Assembly (NCBI GenBank): GCA_023416585.1
Contig: JAEZHM010000022.1
Span: forward strand, 1-7,807
DNA length: 7,807 nt
Direction: 5' to 3'
Source: Bacillota bacterium
GTDB lineage: Bacteria > Bacillota > Clostridia > Christensenellales > Aristaeellaceae
Shown in pieces: positions 1 through 7,300 of this stretch. Below the pieces are notes generated by a model that saw only the letters and a program-made list of their open reading frames with translations, was not told the origin of the DNA and ran no database searches. Each line of letters opens with the position of its first letter. The stretch's first letter is position 1. Made by a program: the position numbers and the translations under genes.

Positions 1-251
1 GCTCCATGGCCCTTTTGAGTGAAGCATTAGCAATTGCAGAGAAGTACAATAGCAATATCGATACAAACATGAGAATAGGTGCTCTTGTCCAGACGGCAAA
101 AACAAAAAGGGCCAGGCATATGAATGATAGGAAAATCGACTTGCCTATCGAAAATAAATGCGTCTGAAAGGGCACGATGACTCGTAGGCGGGATATGGCT
201 TTGTGTCAATATGCGCCCTTCATCGGCGCGAAACGCTGGGACGCATTGTAG

Positions 252-273
252 GGGGCGATGCCCACATCGCCCC
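252..273. repeat. REP-like palindrome, copy 1a
   Basis: A perfect 9-bp stem, GGGGCGATG and CATCGCCCC, encloses the 4-base loop CCCA. It sits in the first, broken transposase copy at the place that encodes GGDAHIAP. The identical palindrome lies at 708-729. Confidence 0.85.
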
Positions 274-408
274 GTCGGTTCCTTTGAGTGAAATTGGGGC
301 AATCACCGAGAAGTACATCAACAATAAGATACAAAGCATGAGAATGCTCACGTTGCCAAATATGTCATCATGCTGGGCCACATCCATATGATCATTGCAT
401 TGAAAAAC

Positions 409-430
409 GGGGCGATGTGGGCATCACCCC
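409..430. repeat. REP-like palindrome, copy 1b (one mismatch)
   Basis: GGGGCGATG, loop TGGG, then CATCACCCC. It has the same core as the other three palindromes, but one C-A mismatch breaks the stem. It is followed by CTACGGATGG, as is the intact copy at 866-887. Confidence 0.75.
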
Positions 431-574
431 CTACGGATGGAATAGTGGGCGCATCGTTCCGTGGTCCTTTTGAGTAAAGCATTAGCAATTGCATAGAAGT
501 ACAATAGCAATATCGATACAAACATGAGAATAGGTGCTCTTGTCCAGATGGCAAAAACAAAAAGGGCCAGGCAT

Positions 575-1120
575 ATGAATGATAGGAAAATCGACTTGCC
601 GTATCTAAAACAAATGCGTCTGAAAGGGCACGATGACTCGCAGGCGGGATATGACTTTGTGTCAATATGCACCCTTCATCGGCGCGAAACGCTGAGACGC
701 ATCGTAGGGGGCGATGCCCACATCGCCCCGTCGGTTCTTTTGAGTGAAATTGGGACGATTACCGAGAAGTACATCAACAATATCGATATAAAACATGAGA
801 ATGCACACGTTGACAAATATGTCATCATGCTGGGTCACATCCATATGATCATTGCATTGAAAAACGGGGCGATGAGAACATCGCCCCCTACGGATGGGAT
901 GATGGGCGCATCGCTCCCCTCTGATGCCAGAATACCGAAGATCATTCGGTCATTGAAAACGCTGGTGGCAAAAGAAAGCGGCGTATCGGTCTTTCAAAAA
1001 ACATATTACGATCACATCATTCGCTACGAGGCCGATAATCTTACAAAATGGAACTATATTGATGCAAATCCAGCAAGGTGGACGGAAGATGAATACTGCG
1101 AATCCATGAATCCCAAATGA
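575..1120 (+). CDS. REP-associated tyrosine transposase (Y1/HUH, IS200-like superfamily)
   Basis: The 181-residue product belongs to the single-strand DNA transposases of the Y1/HUH superfamily (COG1943-like, RAYT type), which nick and join DNA next to hairpins through a tyrosine. Visible landmarks are the N-terminal RLKGHDxSQAGYxFVSICT motif of the family (about residues 15-33), the metal-binding HIH at 88-90, a probable catalytic tyrosine in TYYDHIIR (Y145, or Y144), and KWNYIDANPARW near the C-terminus. The family usually has MPNHIH; here it is MLGHIH, and the broken copy has the same change. I chose ATG 575 over the in-frame ATG 524 because family similarity begins there, AAAGGG (561-566) lies 8 nt upstream, and the 5' stretch derives from the repeat junction. 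Two REP-like palindromes fall in the coding region and encode GGDAHIAP and NGAMRTSP. The gene looks intact; activity is unproven. Confidence 0.82.
   Translation: MNDRKIDLPYLKQMRLKGHDDSQAGYDFVSICTLHRRETLRRIVGGDAHIAPSVLLSEIGTITEKYINNIDIKHENAHVDKYVIMLGHIHMIIALKNGAMRTSPPTDGMMGASLPSDARIPKIIRSLKTLVAKESGVSVFQKTYYDHIIRYEADNLTKWNYIDANPARWTEDEYCESMNPK
708..729. repeat. REP-like palindrome, copy 2a, inside the transposase gene
   Basis: A perfect 9-bp stem, GGGGCGATG and CATCGCCCC, with loop CCCA. It is read in frame as part of VGGDAHIAP in the intact transposase. It is GC-rich and able to fold on single-stranded DNA, as RAYT substrates do. Confidence 0.87.
866..887. repeat. REP-like palindrome, copy 2b, inside the transposase gene
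   Basis: A perfect 9-bp stem, GGGGCGATG and CATCGCCCC, with loop AGAA. The stem is identical to 708-729 although the loop and flanks differ. It is read in frame as NGAMRTSP shortly after the HIH motif. Confidence 0.87.
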
Positions 1121-1262
1121 ACCGGGATATATAAGCGGGAATTTGTCGAATGGTTTTTTACTGCGGATTATTTTACTAATGTTCGCAAGCCAAGTCAAGA
1201 AAACTTTCCTTAGTTATATTAAAATTTAGTACGAGTTATTAAATGAGAGGAGAAAACATTCC
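1121..1262 (+). promoter_or_regulatory. AT-rich leader of the nucleotidyltransferase gene with its RBS
   Basis: The 142-bp gap is AT-rich. The clear signal is a ribosome binding site, GAGAGGAGA at 1245-1253, about 10 nt before ATG 1263. TATATT at 1215-1220 could be a -10 box, but no good -35 box lies 16-18 bp upstream, so the promoter itself is uncertain. I see no terminator hairpin for the transposase gene. Confidence 0.45.
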
Positions 1263-1925
1263 ATGAAGTGTTACTGCTATGAAACTGAAACTGATTTTGT
1301 GCTTTGCGTTGAGGATGCGGGAATGGATTACGAGGAAAAGATTCTACATGCGTGGTATAAAAAAACCGATAAAAGATTCTTGAAAATCTATCCTAAAAAT
1401 ATAGAAGATGGGGGTGTTTGCGAGGAAGACAAAGCGCTTATTAAAAGAAACTTTGCACGGTTAGGGCAATCTATGTTTGAAGGGGTATTCGATTGGCAAA
1501 ATATCTTGTTATTGCTCGCTCAAAAATTCTCGGAGAACGGAATCGAATGGTATTTATTTGGAAGCACTAGCGAGGCCTTGCTTGGCGTGAACATTAAACC
1601 AAACGACATGGATATAATTGTTCACACAAGGGATTTTTATAAAGTGAAGAGCTTATTCTCCGATTACGTTGTCGAGCCGTTTGGAGACAATAAGGGAACT
1701 TGGATTGTGCGATATTTTGGTCGACTATGTTTGGAAGGGGCCTTAATTGATATAGCGGCGGACGATAAAATGAATATGGAAAATCATCAACATCAATACG
1801 AAAAAGTATTATGGAATGGATTTGAAGTATTTATCGAACCTTTGCAGGATAGATATAAGGTTGAAATCAGTCGTAACAGGATAGATAGGATAAAAGCAAT
1901 CGAAAAATATATGGAATGTACTTAA
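1263..1925 (+). CDS. Nucleotidyltransferase-fold protein, function unknown
   Basis: The 220-residue soluble protein shows no signal peptide or membrane segment. The central part has the hallmarks of the polymerase-beta-like nucleotidyltransferase fold: a helix, then LFGSTSEALLG with G100-S101-x-S103, then NDMDIIV with carboxylates D115 and D117, and a candidate third carboxylate D163 in ALIDIAAD. The layout resembles stand-alone aminoglycoside-2''-adenylyltransferase-like proteins, which move a nucleotide onto a small molecule or protein; the substrate cannot be told. The first 75 or so residues form a separate acidic and aromatic-rich region that I do not recognise. A strong RBS supports the start. 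It stands alone between the transposase array and the convergent mnmE. Its AT-rich codons (many AAA, ATA, AGA) differ from the neighbouring core genes, suggesting horizontal acquisition. A toxin-antitoxin role is possible, but no partner gene is visible. Confidence 0.78.
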   Translation: MKCYCYETETDFVLCVEDAGMDYEEKILHAWYKKTDKRFLKIYPKNIEDGGVCEEDKALIKRNFARLGQSMFEGVFDWQNILLLLAQKFSENGIEWYLFGSTSEALLGVNIKPNDMDIIVHTRDFYKVKSLFSDYVVEPFGDNKGTWIVRYFGRLCLEGALIDIAADDKMNMENHQHQYEKVLWNGFEVFIEPLQDRYKVEISRNRIDRIKAIEKYMECT

Positions 1926-1962
1926 TAAGCTTATTACGAAGCTGACAAATTTCAATTTGTCA
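1923..1962. repeat. Two AT-rich palindromes between convergent genes
   Basis: TAATAAGCTTATTA (1923-1936) is a perfect 14-bp palindrome that starts at the stop codon of the nucleotidyltransferase gene. TGACAAATT, TC, AATTTGTCA (1943-1962) is a 9-bp inverted repeat. Neither is followed by a clear T-run on either strand, so a classical intrinsic terminator is not demonstrated. They may still help separate the two converging transcripts. The rest of the gap to 2040 shows nothing I can name. Confidence 0.5.
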
Positions 1963-2040
1963 CTGAATCCTTCGGTATGAGATTTTCAGAACCGATTCCT
2001 CATTCTCCGTCCAGGATGGCAGCGACTCTTAATTATTCCC

Positions 2041-3399
2041 CTATTTCCCCACGCAGAACTGGGAAAACACCCGGTCCAATATCCTTTCCTCCACCTCATC
2101 CCCTGTGATTTCCCCCAAGGCGGATAATGCGTCCCGCAGATCCACGGCAGCAAGGTCCAGGGGGATGCCGGACGTAAGACTATCAGCCGCCTGATGAAGG
2201 CTGTTTGCGGCCCTTCTGGCAGCGTCAAGATGGCGGGATGTGGTTAATGCAAGCCTGGAAGGTTCCCCCGCCTTTTCCGCAAGGTATGCCTTCAGGTTGG
2301 CAAGCCCCTCCCCTGTTTTGGCAGAAAGAGCGATTACCGGGGCCGATGGGCACAGTTCCTTTATATCTTCTGTTGCTACCATAGGTGCCAGATCGCTTTT
2401 GTTCAGCACTATGGCAAACTCCCCCTCCGGCGGGGAAAGCAGCAATTCTTTATCTTCCGGTGATAAGGTCTGTCCGGCGTCGATGACCATTATCACCACA
2501 TCAGCCCTGGCCATGGCTTTTTGCGCCCGGCTGACACCTATCTTTTCCACCGCATCTTCCGTATCCCTTAGGCCTGCGGTGTCGCTTAACGTGACCGGCA
2601 GGCCGTTTATTTCCATGTTTCCCGAAAGGATATCCCTGGTGGTGCCCGGCACATCGGTAACGATGGCCTTATCCTCCCCCAGCAAAGCGTTCAAAAGCGA
2701 GCTTTTGCCTACGTTGGGCCGGCCGTACAACACCACATCCATGCCCCGCTCCAGCATTTTCACGCCACGCTCGTCGCAGGCATCCTCCAACTCCTTTGCC
2801 AATACTAAAACGCCATGGCGCAGGCTTCGCGTGGCTTCCTCTTCCTCCACTTCCTCCGGATAGTCGATGGCAGCCTCCAGCCCGGCCATAAGGCCATAAA
2901 GCTTGTCCAGAACTTCCCGGATGAACTGGCTAGGCCCGCCGTCCAGCTGGCGCATGGCCGCCTTCGCCGCCTGCCGCCCGCCTGCCGCGATCAGGCCCAT
3001 TACAGCCTCCGCCTGGCTTAAATCCAGCCTGCCGTTCAAAAATGCCCGGCGTGTAAACTCCCCCGGTTCCGCCTGGCGTGCTCCAACGCTCAGCGCCAGT
3101 TCCAAAGCCAACGAAGCCATCATCCAGCCGCCATGGGTATGGATCTCCGCCACATCCTCCCTGGTATAGCTGCGGGGGGCGCGCATCAACACCGCCATGG
3201 CTTCATCGATCTTCTCATTCCCCTTGACCACATGGCCGTACACCAGCAAATGGGAAGGAAACGTCTCCCCTTCCCCCTTGGCAGGATGGAATACGCTCCT
3301 TAGTACTGCCTCCGCCCGGGGGCCGCTGATGCGCAGGATGGCAATGCCCCCCTGGCCCGTGGCCGTGGCGATGGCGGCTATGGTATCATCAAACTGCAT
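2041..3399 (-). CDS. mnmE: tRNA uridine-5-carboxymethylaminomethyl(34) synthesis GTPase MnmE
   Basis: MnmE (TrmE) works with MnmG in the cytoplasm to add a carboxymethylaminomethyl or aminomethyl group to the wobble uridine of certain tRNAs, using GTP and a folate one-carbon donor. The 452-residue length is standard for the family. The N-terminal folate-binding domain begins MQFDDTIAAIATA and carries YTREDVAEIHTHGG (79-91) and EPGEFTRRAFLNGRLDLSQAEAV. The G domain has GRPNVGKSS (226-234), PGTTRD (251-256), DTAG (273-276), NKSD (333-336) and SAK (359-361). The protein ends in FCVGK, with the catalytic cysteine C449. The frame stays open upstream to 3549, but ATG 3399 fits the family start and has AAGGAGG 5 nt before it. 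It follows the phosphoesterase gene by 14 nt. mnmG, a frequent partner, does not follow. Confidence 0.97.
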   Translation of the reverse strand: MQFDDTIAAIATATGQGGIAILRISGPRAEAVLRSVFHPAKGEGETFPSHLLVYGHVVKGNEKIDEAMAVLMRAPRSYTREDVAEIHTHGGWMMASLALELALSVGARQAEPGEFTRRAFLNGRLDLSQAEAVMGLIAAGGRQAAKAAMRQLDGGPSQFIREVLDKLYGLMAGLEAAIDYPEEVEEEEATRSLRHGVLVLAKELEDACDERGVKMLERGMDVVLYGRPNVGKSSLLNALLGEDKAIVTDVPGTTRDILSGNMEINGLPVTLSDTAGLRDTEDAVEKIGVSRAQKAMARADVVIMVIDAGQTLSPEDKELLLSPPEGEFAIVLNKSDLAPMVATEDIKELCPSAPVIALSAKTGEGLANLKAYLAEKAGEPSRLALTTSRHLDAARRAANSLHQAADSLTSGIPLDLAAVDLRDALSALGEITGDEVEERILDRVFSQFCVGK

Positions 3400-3404
3400 A
3401 GGTT

Positions 3405-3411
3405 CCTCCTT
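3405..3411 (-). promoter_or_regulatory. RBS of mnmE
   Basis: AAGGAGG on the minus strand, 5 nt before ATG 3399. It fills most of the 14-nt gap after the stop of the upstream phosphoesterase and decides the mnmE start. Confidence 0.88.
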
Positions 3412-3413
3412 GC

Positions 3414-4250
3414 TTACGGGCGCCGCCAGAATTCTTCGCAGGAAATGTCCTCCGCCCAGGGAAAGCTTTCCGCGGCCAGGTGAAAAGCTTCCCGGCCCTG
3501 CCAGGAAATACCCGCAGCTTCGGCGGTTTTTTGAACGTACCCTAACCATTTGGGTGTAAGTCCATGATGCCCCCAGAGCATGGTTTGCAAAACGGACCGG
3601 GACATTTCCGGCGCGGCGGCGGCAAGCCCGCCGTCCACAAAGGCTTTCTTAAGCTTCGCGGGGTCGTATGGCACTGTGTAGGCCGTTACCCGCCCATCCT
3701 CCCACATGGCGTAAGCAGCCTGGCAGCCGCGCCCGTCATCCAGGATGCCTAAGGATCCGGGGTTCACAAAATGCTTGCCCTGCACGCTTACCTGCCAGGG
3801 GGTATGATAGTGGCCGCATACCAGCCATTTCACGTTAAGGCCGCGCAAGATATCCTTCATTTCATCGGCATCCAAAGGCGTAAGCAGCGTAAACAAATTG
3901 CCCGGCACGGCATGGGTTAGAAGCATTTCTTCATAACGCCATTCCCTGTCAAAATTCAAATCGATGCCGGCGACCTCACGGGTCGTCCACATATGCGCAG
4001 ACCAGTTATATTCCTGGTAAAGTGTCTGTTCGCCGTTATAAAAGCGAACAATCCTATCTTCATGGTTGCCCTTCAGGAGCTTGACGTTCCAATCCTTTAA
4101 AAGCGCCAGCGTTTCCCGGGGCTGTGGGCCGAAATTTACTTGATCACCAAGGGAGATAAAGCCTTGCGCCCCCTGCTGCTTGGCTTTGTTCAGCACAGCC
4201 GTGAGCGCCGGCAGGTTGGCGTGGATATCGGTGAGGATGCAAAGGCGCAA
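3414..4250 (-). CDS. Calcineurin-like metallophosphoesterase (YfcE/MJ0936-like)
   Basis: The 278-residue protein is a cytoplasmic two-metal phosphoesterase. All metal-ligand motifs of the family are in order: D8-x-H10, GD with D36, GNHE with N62 and H63, H113 in LLTHAVPG, and GHYH with H147 and H149, followed by NPGSLG (163-168). The core ends near residue 195. A tail of about 80 residues, rich in alanine and aromatic residues, has no motif I recognise. The substrate cannot be told; relatives act on phosphodiesters or small phosphate compounds. The start is TTG 4250: D8 and H10 of the first motif lie just after it, the next in-frame ATG is around residue 87, and AAGGGGG (4258-4264) is 7 nt upstream. 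It is first in a likely two-gene operon with mnmE. Confidence 0.9.
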   Translation of the reverse strand: MRLCILTDIHANLPALTAVLNKAKQQGAQGFISLGDQVNFGPQPRETLALLKDWNVKLLKGNHEDRIVRFYNGEQTLYQEYNWSAHMWTTREVAGIDLNFDREWRYEEMLLTHAVPGNLFTLLTPLDADEMKDILRGLNVKWLVCGHYHTPWQVSVQGKHFVNPGSLGILDDGRGCQAAYAMWEDGRVTAYTVPYDPAKLKKAFVDGGLAAAAPEMSRSVLQTMLWGHHGLTPKWLGYVQKTAEAAGISWQGREAFHLAAESFPWAEDISCEEFWRRP

Positions 4251-4257
4251 TACGGAT

Positions 4258-4264
4258 CCCCCTT
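4258..4264 (-). promoter_or_regulatory. RBS of the metallophosphoesterase, deciding a TTG start
   Basis: AAGGGGG on the minus strand, 7 nt before TTG 4250. It supports a non-ATG start. A TATCAT at 4280-4285 on the same strand could be the -10 box, but its -35 region is poor. Confidence 0.65.
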
Positions 4265-4315
4265 TTCTATACCTTATCCATGATACCCCATTTTTCTTGC
4301 TTTTGAAAGCTTCAT

Positions 4316-4345
4316 TTGACGGGCCTAAGCCTGCCGTGGCATAAT
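4316..4345 (+). promoter_or_regulatory. Sigma-A type promoter of addB
   Basis: TTGACG (4316-4321), an 18-bp spacer and CATAAT (4340-4345) each match the consensus at five of six positions. Transcription would begin near 4352, leaving a leader of about 12 nt that starts at the RBS. The TTG of the -35 box also opens the longest reading frame of addB, but it would lie upstream of the transcript and so cannot be the start codon. Confidence 0.7.
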
Positions 4346-4351
4346 GGGGTT

Positions 4352-4356
4352 GGAGG
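4352..4356 (+). promoter_or_regulatory. RBS of addB
   Basis: GGAGG followed by GG, 7 nt before ATG 4364. It decides the start of addB at 4364 over the longer frame from 4316. Confidence 0.85.
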
Positions 4357-4363
4357 GGTGAGC

Positions 4364-7300
4364 ATGGGAGAAGTCACCATCCTGGGGGGGCGGATGCACA
4401 GGCTCCTGCCCCATATTATCACACAAATCGGCTGGCTTCACTTCAAGGGTGAAACCTGCCTTTTGCTGGTGCCGGAACAGTATACCCTGCAGGCGGAGGT
4501 AGATCTCATCCGCCGCCTTGACATGCCCGGCTTTTTCAACATTCAGGTGCTTTCCCCCTCGAGGCTGACCCAAAGGATTTTCGACGCTGCCGGCACCGAT
4601 GGAAGGGTGCCCCTGGACAGCCGCGGCAAGCGCATGGCACTGAGCCGGGCGGTTAACCAGGTGCAAAAAGAGCTTGTCTATTACCGCCGCGCCGCTGCCC
4701 ACGCCGGCTTTGTGGAAAAAATGAGCAGCCTCATTGCCGATTTCAAGCGGGGCAGCCTGACAGCGGACGGCTTGCTTGCGCAGGCTTCTGCACTTCCCAA
4801 TAATTCGCTCAAGCAAAAGCTGAACGATATCGCCCGCTGCTGGCAGGCCTATGAAACGCAGTTATCCGGCCGGTTCGTGGATGGGGAGGATGTGCAGGAC
4901 GAGGCCGCAAGGCGGCTACCCCAAAGCGGGCTGTTTGAAAACGCCCATGTCTTCGCTTACGGTTTTGATATTCTGCCGCCGCAGCTATGCCATCTGTTGT
5001 GCGCCGGAACACAGCTTTGCGCCGGGATGACCGTTGCCCTCACCATGGACCGGCCACAAGCACGGGACGGATACCTTTATCTGCCGGCCAGACAAAGCGC
5101 CCAGCGGTTTACGAAAATGCTCAAAGCGCAAAACACATTATTTACATGGGAGTATCTTGACGAAACGCCGCTTGAAGCGGCAAAGGAAATTGAACACCTG
5201 GAAGCGAACCTGTTCGCCCATCCGTCTTATGCCTATCCCGACATTCCGGATGCCATATCCCTGTTTGCCGCCCCCAACCCCTATGCCGAGGCCCATGAAG
5301 CCGCATCGCAAATGATCAAGCTCCACGAAGCGGGTGTCCCCTGGGGCGGAATGGCGGTGGCGGCGGGAAGCATGCAGGCCTACGGTACCATCCTCCACGC
5401 TGTTTTTACAAGCTACGGCATCCCCTTTTATCTGGAGGAAAAGGTGCCGGCCGCTTCCCACGGGCTGATCCGCTTCTTAACGCACGCCCTTCGGGCAGCT
5501 TCCAAAGGATATGCCCGGGCCGACATTCTGGCCTGCTTGAAATCCGGCTATGCCCCCGTCTCGCCGGTGGATTGCAATCGGCTTGAGAATTACGCCATAG
5601 CCAACGGCATTTATGGCGACAGGTGGCGCAAGCCCTTCACAAGGGGCAATCAGGAGGAAGCCGCCAGTCTGGAACCTGCCCGCCGGGCCTTGATCGGCCC
5701 GCTGGTGGAAATGCAGGCCGCGCTGTCTAAAGCCAAGGAAGCCACCGAATCACTGCGCGCCATCTTCCATCTTCTGGAGCAGGTGGATGCCTATCATTCG
5801 CTGCAAAAGGAGGAGGAACGCCTTCTTTCCCTGAACATGGCGGCCCAGGCCTCCCAGACAAGGCAGGTATGGCAGTTTTTGCTGGGAACGCTGGATCAGA
5901 TGCACGACCTTCTTTCAGGTTTGCGCGCTCCTTCCACCCAGGTAGCCGCTTGGCTCGCCGCCGGCTTTTCTGCCGGAGAGTTAAGCGCATTGCCACCCTC
6001 CCCCGATACGGTGGTATGCGGCGAAATCGGCCATGTGATGCCGGGCAGCATACGGGCTATGTTTGTGATGGGTTTGAGCGATGGCCTTTTGCAGTCGGAA
6101 AACTTAAGCCTGCTTCGCGACGAGGAGCGGGAACAGCTGGAAACATTGGCCGACACCCACCTGGGGCTTAACGGGGATGGGCGGGACCATCTGGCACGTA
6201 CGGATCTCAAGCGTACTCTGACGCTGCCTTCCGAAAAGCTATTTTTAAGCCACGCCCAAGCCACCCAAAGCGGCCAAAGCCAGCGCCCCGCAGGATTTTT
6301 GACGCTGCTGAAAACACGCCTGTTCCCCAAGCTTGTGGAAATGGGCGGCGTCACCGGGCCATCCGGGCCCAATGAGCCTTTGGCGCCCATACCGGCTTTG
6401 GATGGGCTCGCGCTTCGCCTCTCCTCGCTGTGGGATGGCGCAACCCTTAACGAAGCACTTTCCGAACCATGGATGGACGCCTGGGTAAGCCTGTACACAA
6501 ATCCTGATACAAGGCAGCAGGCATTATCTATCATACAAGCGCTTTCGGAAAAGCTGGACGCCAGACCCCTCCATCCCGCCACGGCCTTGAAATTGTTTGG
6601 GCATCAGACCATGTCTGTCAGCCGGCTGGAGGAATACGCGAAGTGTCCCTATAAGCACTTTGTACACTACGGATTGCAGCCCGTGCCAAGAAAGGAATGG
6701 GCTTTAACCACTGCCGATGTGGGTACAATCTTCCATGGCGCGCTGAAGGATTTCATGGAAAAAACAGCACAGCATGCTTCCTGGCCGGACATTGACCGAA
6801 CGGAATGCGACGGCCTGATGAATGAGGTATTATCCCCTATTGAGCAGTCTTGGGCGGAGGGGCCGCTGGGTGAAAACGCCCAGACGAAAGCCCTTGGCAA
6901 AAAGTATCTGCGCATTATCCGCCGGGCCGCCTGGATGTTTACCCAGCACATGAAAAGCAGCAGCTTCCGTCCCAGAATGGCGGAGGTCGGCTTTGGCACG
7001 CCCGACAGCCCGCTGCCCCCCATCCGCCTTCAAATGGCAGATGGAACGGAAGTATTGCTCAGGGGCGTGATCGACCGGGTGGACTTGTATGAAGACGGCG
7101 AGAGCGTCTATCTGCGTGTGGTGGATTACAAAAGCGGCCACAAGGAGCTGGACCCCACGCAAATCTACTGGGGGCTCCAACTGCAGCTTCTTATGTACCT
7201 GATGGCGGCCTTGAACGCAAAATCCGGCGCGGAACCTGCAGGCGCGTTTTATTTCCACATCGACGACCCATTGGTGGACCTTGAGGTCGGCATCAAGGAA

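Larger units (their letters stand above)
120..455 (+). pseudogene. Broken 5' half of REP-associated tyrosine transposase (first array copy)
   Basis: This copy starts with the same eight codons as the intact gene (MNDRKIDL), then a 1-base deletion and substitutions around 145-158 shift the frame, and translation stops at a TGA (165-167). The later frame can still be read as MSICALHRRETL and VGGDAHIAP, and after a second indel near 330 the HIH region reappears in another frame. The segment stops at the repeat junction, so the part encoding the catalytic tyrosine and the C-terminal WxYIDxNPxxW motif is absent. It is both frameshifted and truncated and should give no active enzyme. Confidence 0.85.
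1..917 (+). repeat. Tandem duplication of a ~456-bp transposase-derived unit
   Basis: Positions 1-455 match 456 to about 917 along nearly their full length by eye. The offset is 455 at the left, becomes 456 after a 1-base indel near 145, and 457 after another near 330. Both units hold, in order: a 65-bp fragment resembling the middle of the transposase gene, a linker, the transposase ATG (120 and 575), the N-terminal half including the HIH motif, and a segment ending in GCGCATCG. The first unit then restarts with the next one; the second continues into the transposase 3' end. Position 1 aligns with position 456, so the window probably opens inside a longer array. Unequal crossing-over or replication slippage between related transposase copies is the likely origin (inference). 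Confidence 0.93.

Noticed and set aside
348..672. Minus-strand open frames in the transposase array
   Set aside because: They lie opposite the repeat units, show no recognisable family, and similar frames recur because the DNA is duplicated.
1..917. CRISPR-like array
   Set aside because: The repeats are about 456 bp, directly abutting, with no spacers, and derive from a transposase gene.
1943..1962. Intrinsic terminator
   Set aside because: The stem is AT-rich with a two-base loop, and no T-run follows on either strand.
2240..2863. Plus-strand open frame of 207 codons opposite mnmE
   Set aside because: It is a shadow of a GC-rich gene, with serine/proline-rich low-complexity translation and no RBS or known motif.
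3400..3549. Longer N-terminus for mnmE
   Set aside because: The in-frame extension overlaps the end of the phosphoesterase gene, has no family similarity, and ATG 3399 has an excellent RBS.
5896..6582. Minus-strand open frame of 228 codons opposite addB
   Set aside because: The serine/arginine-rich translation is typical of antisense reading of a GC-rich gene; addB motifs continue on both sides in the plus frame.
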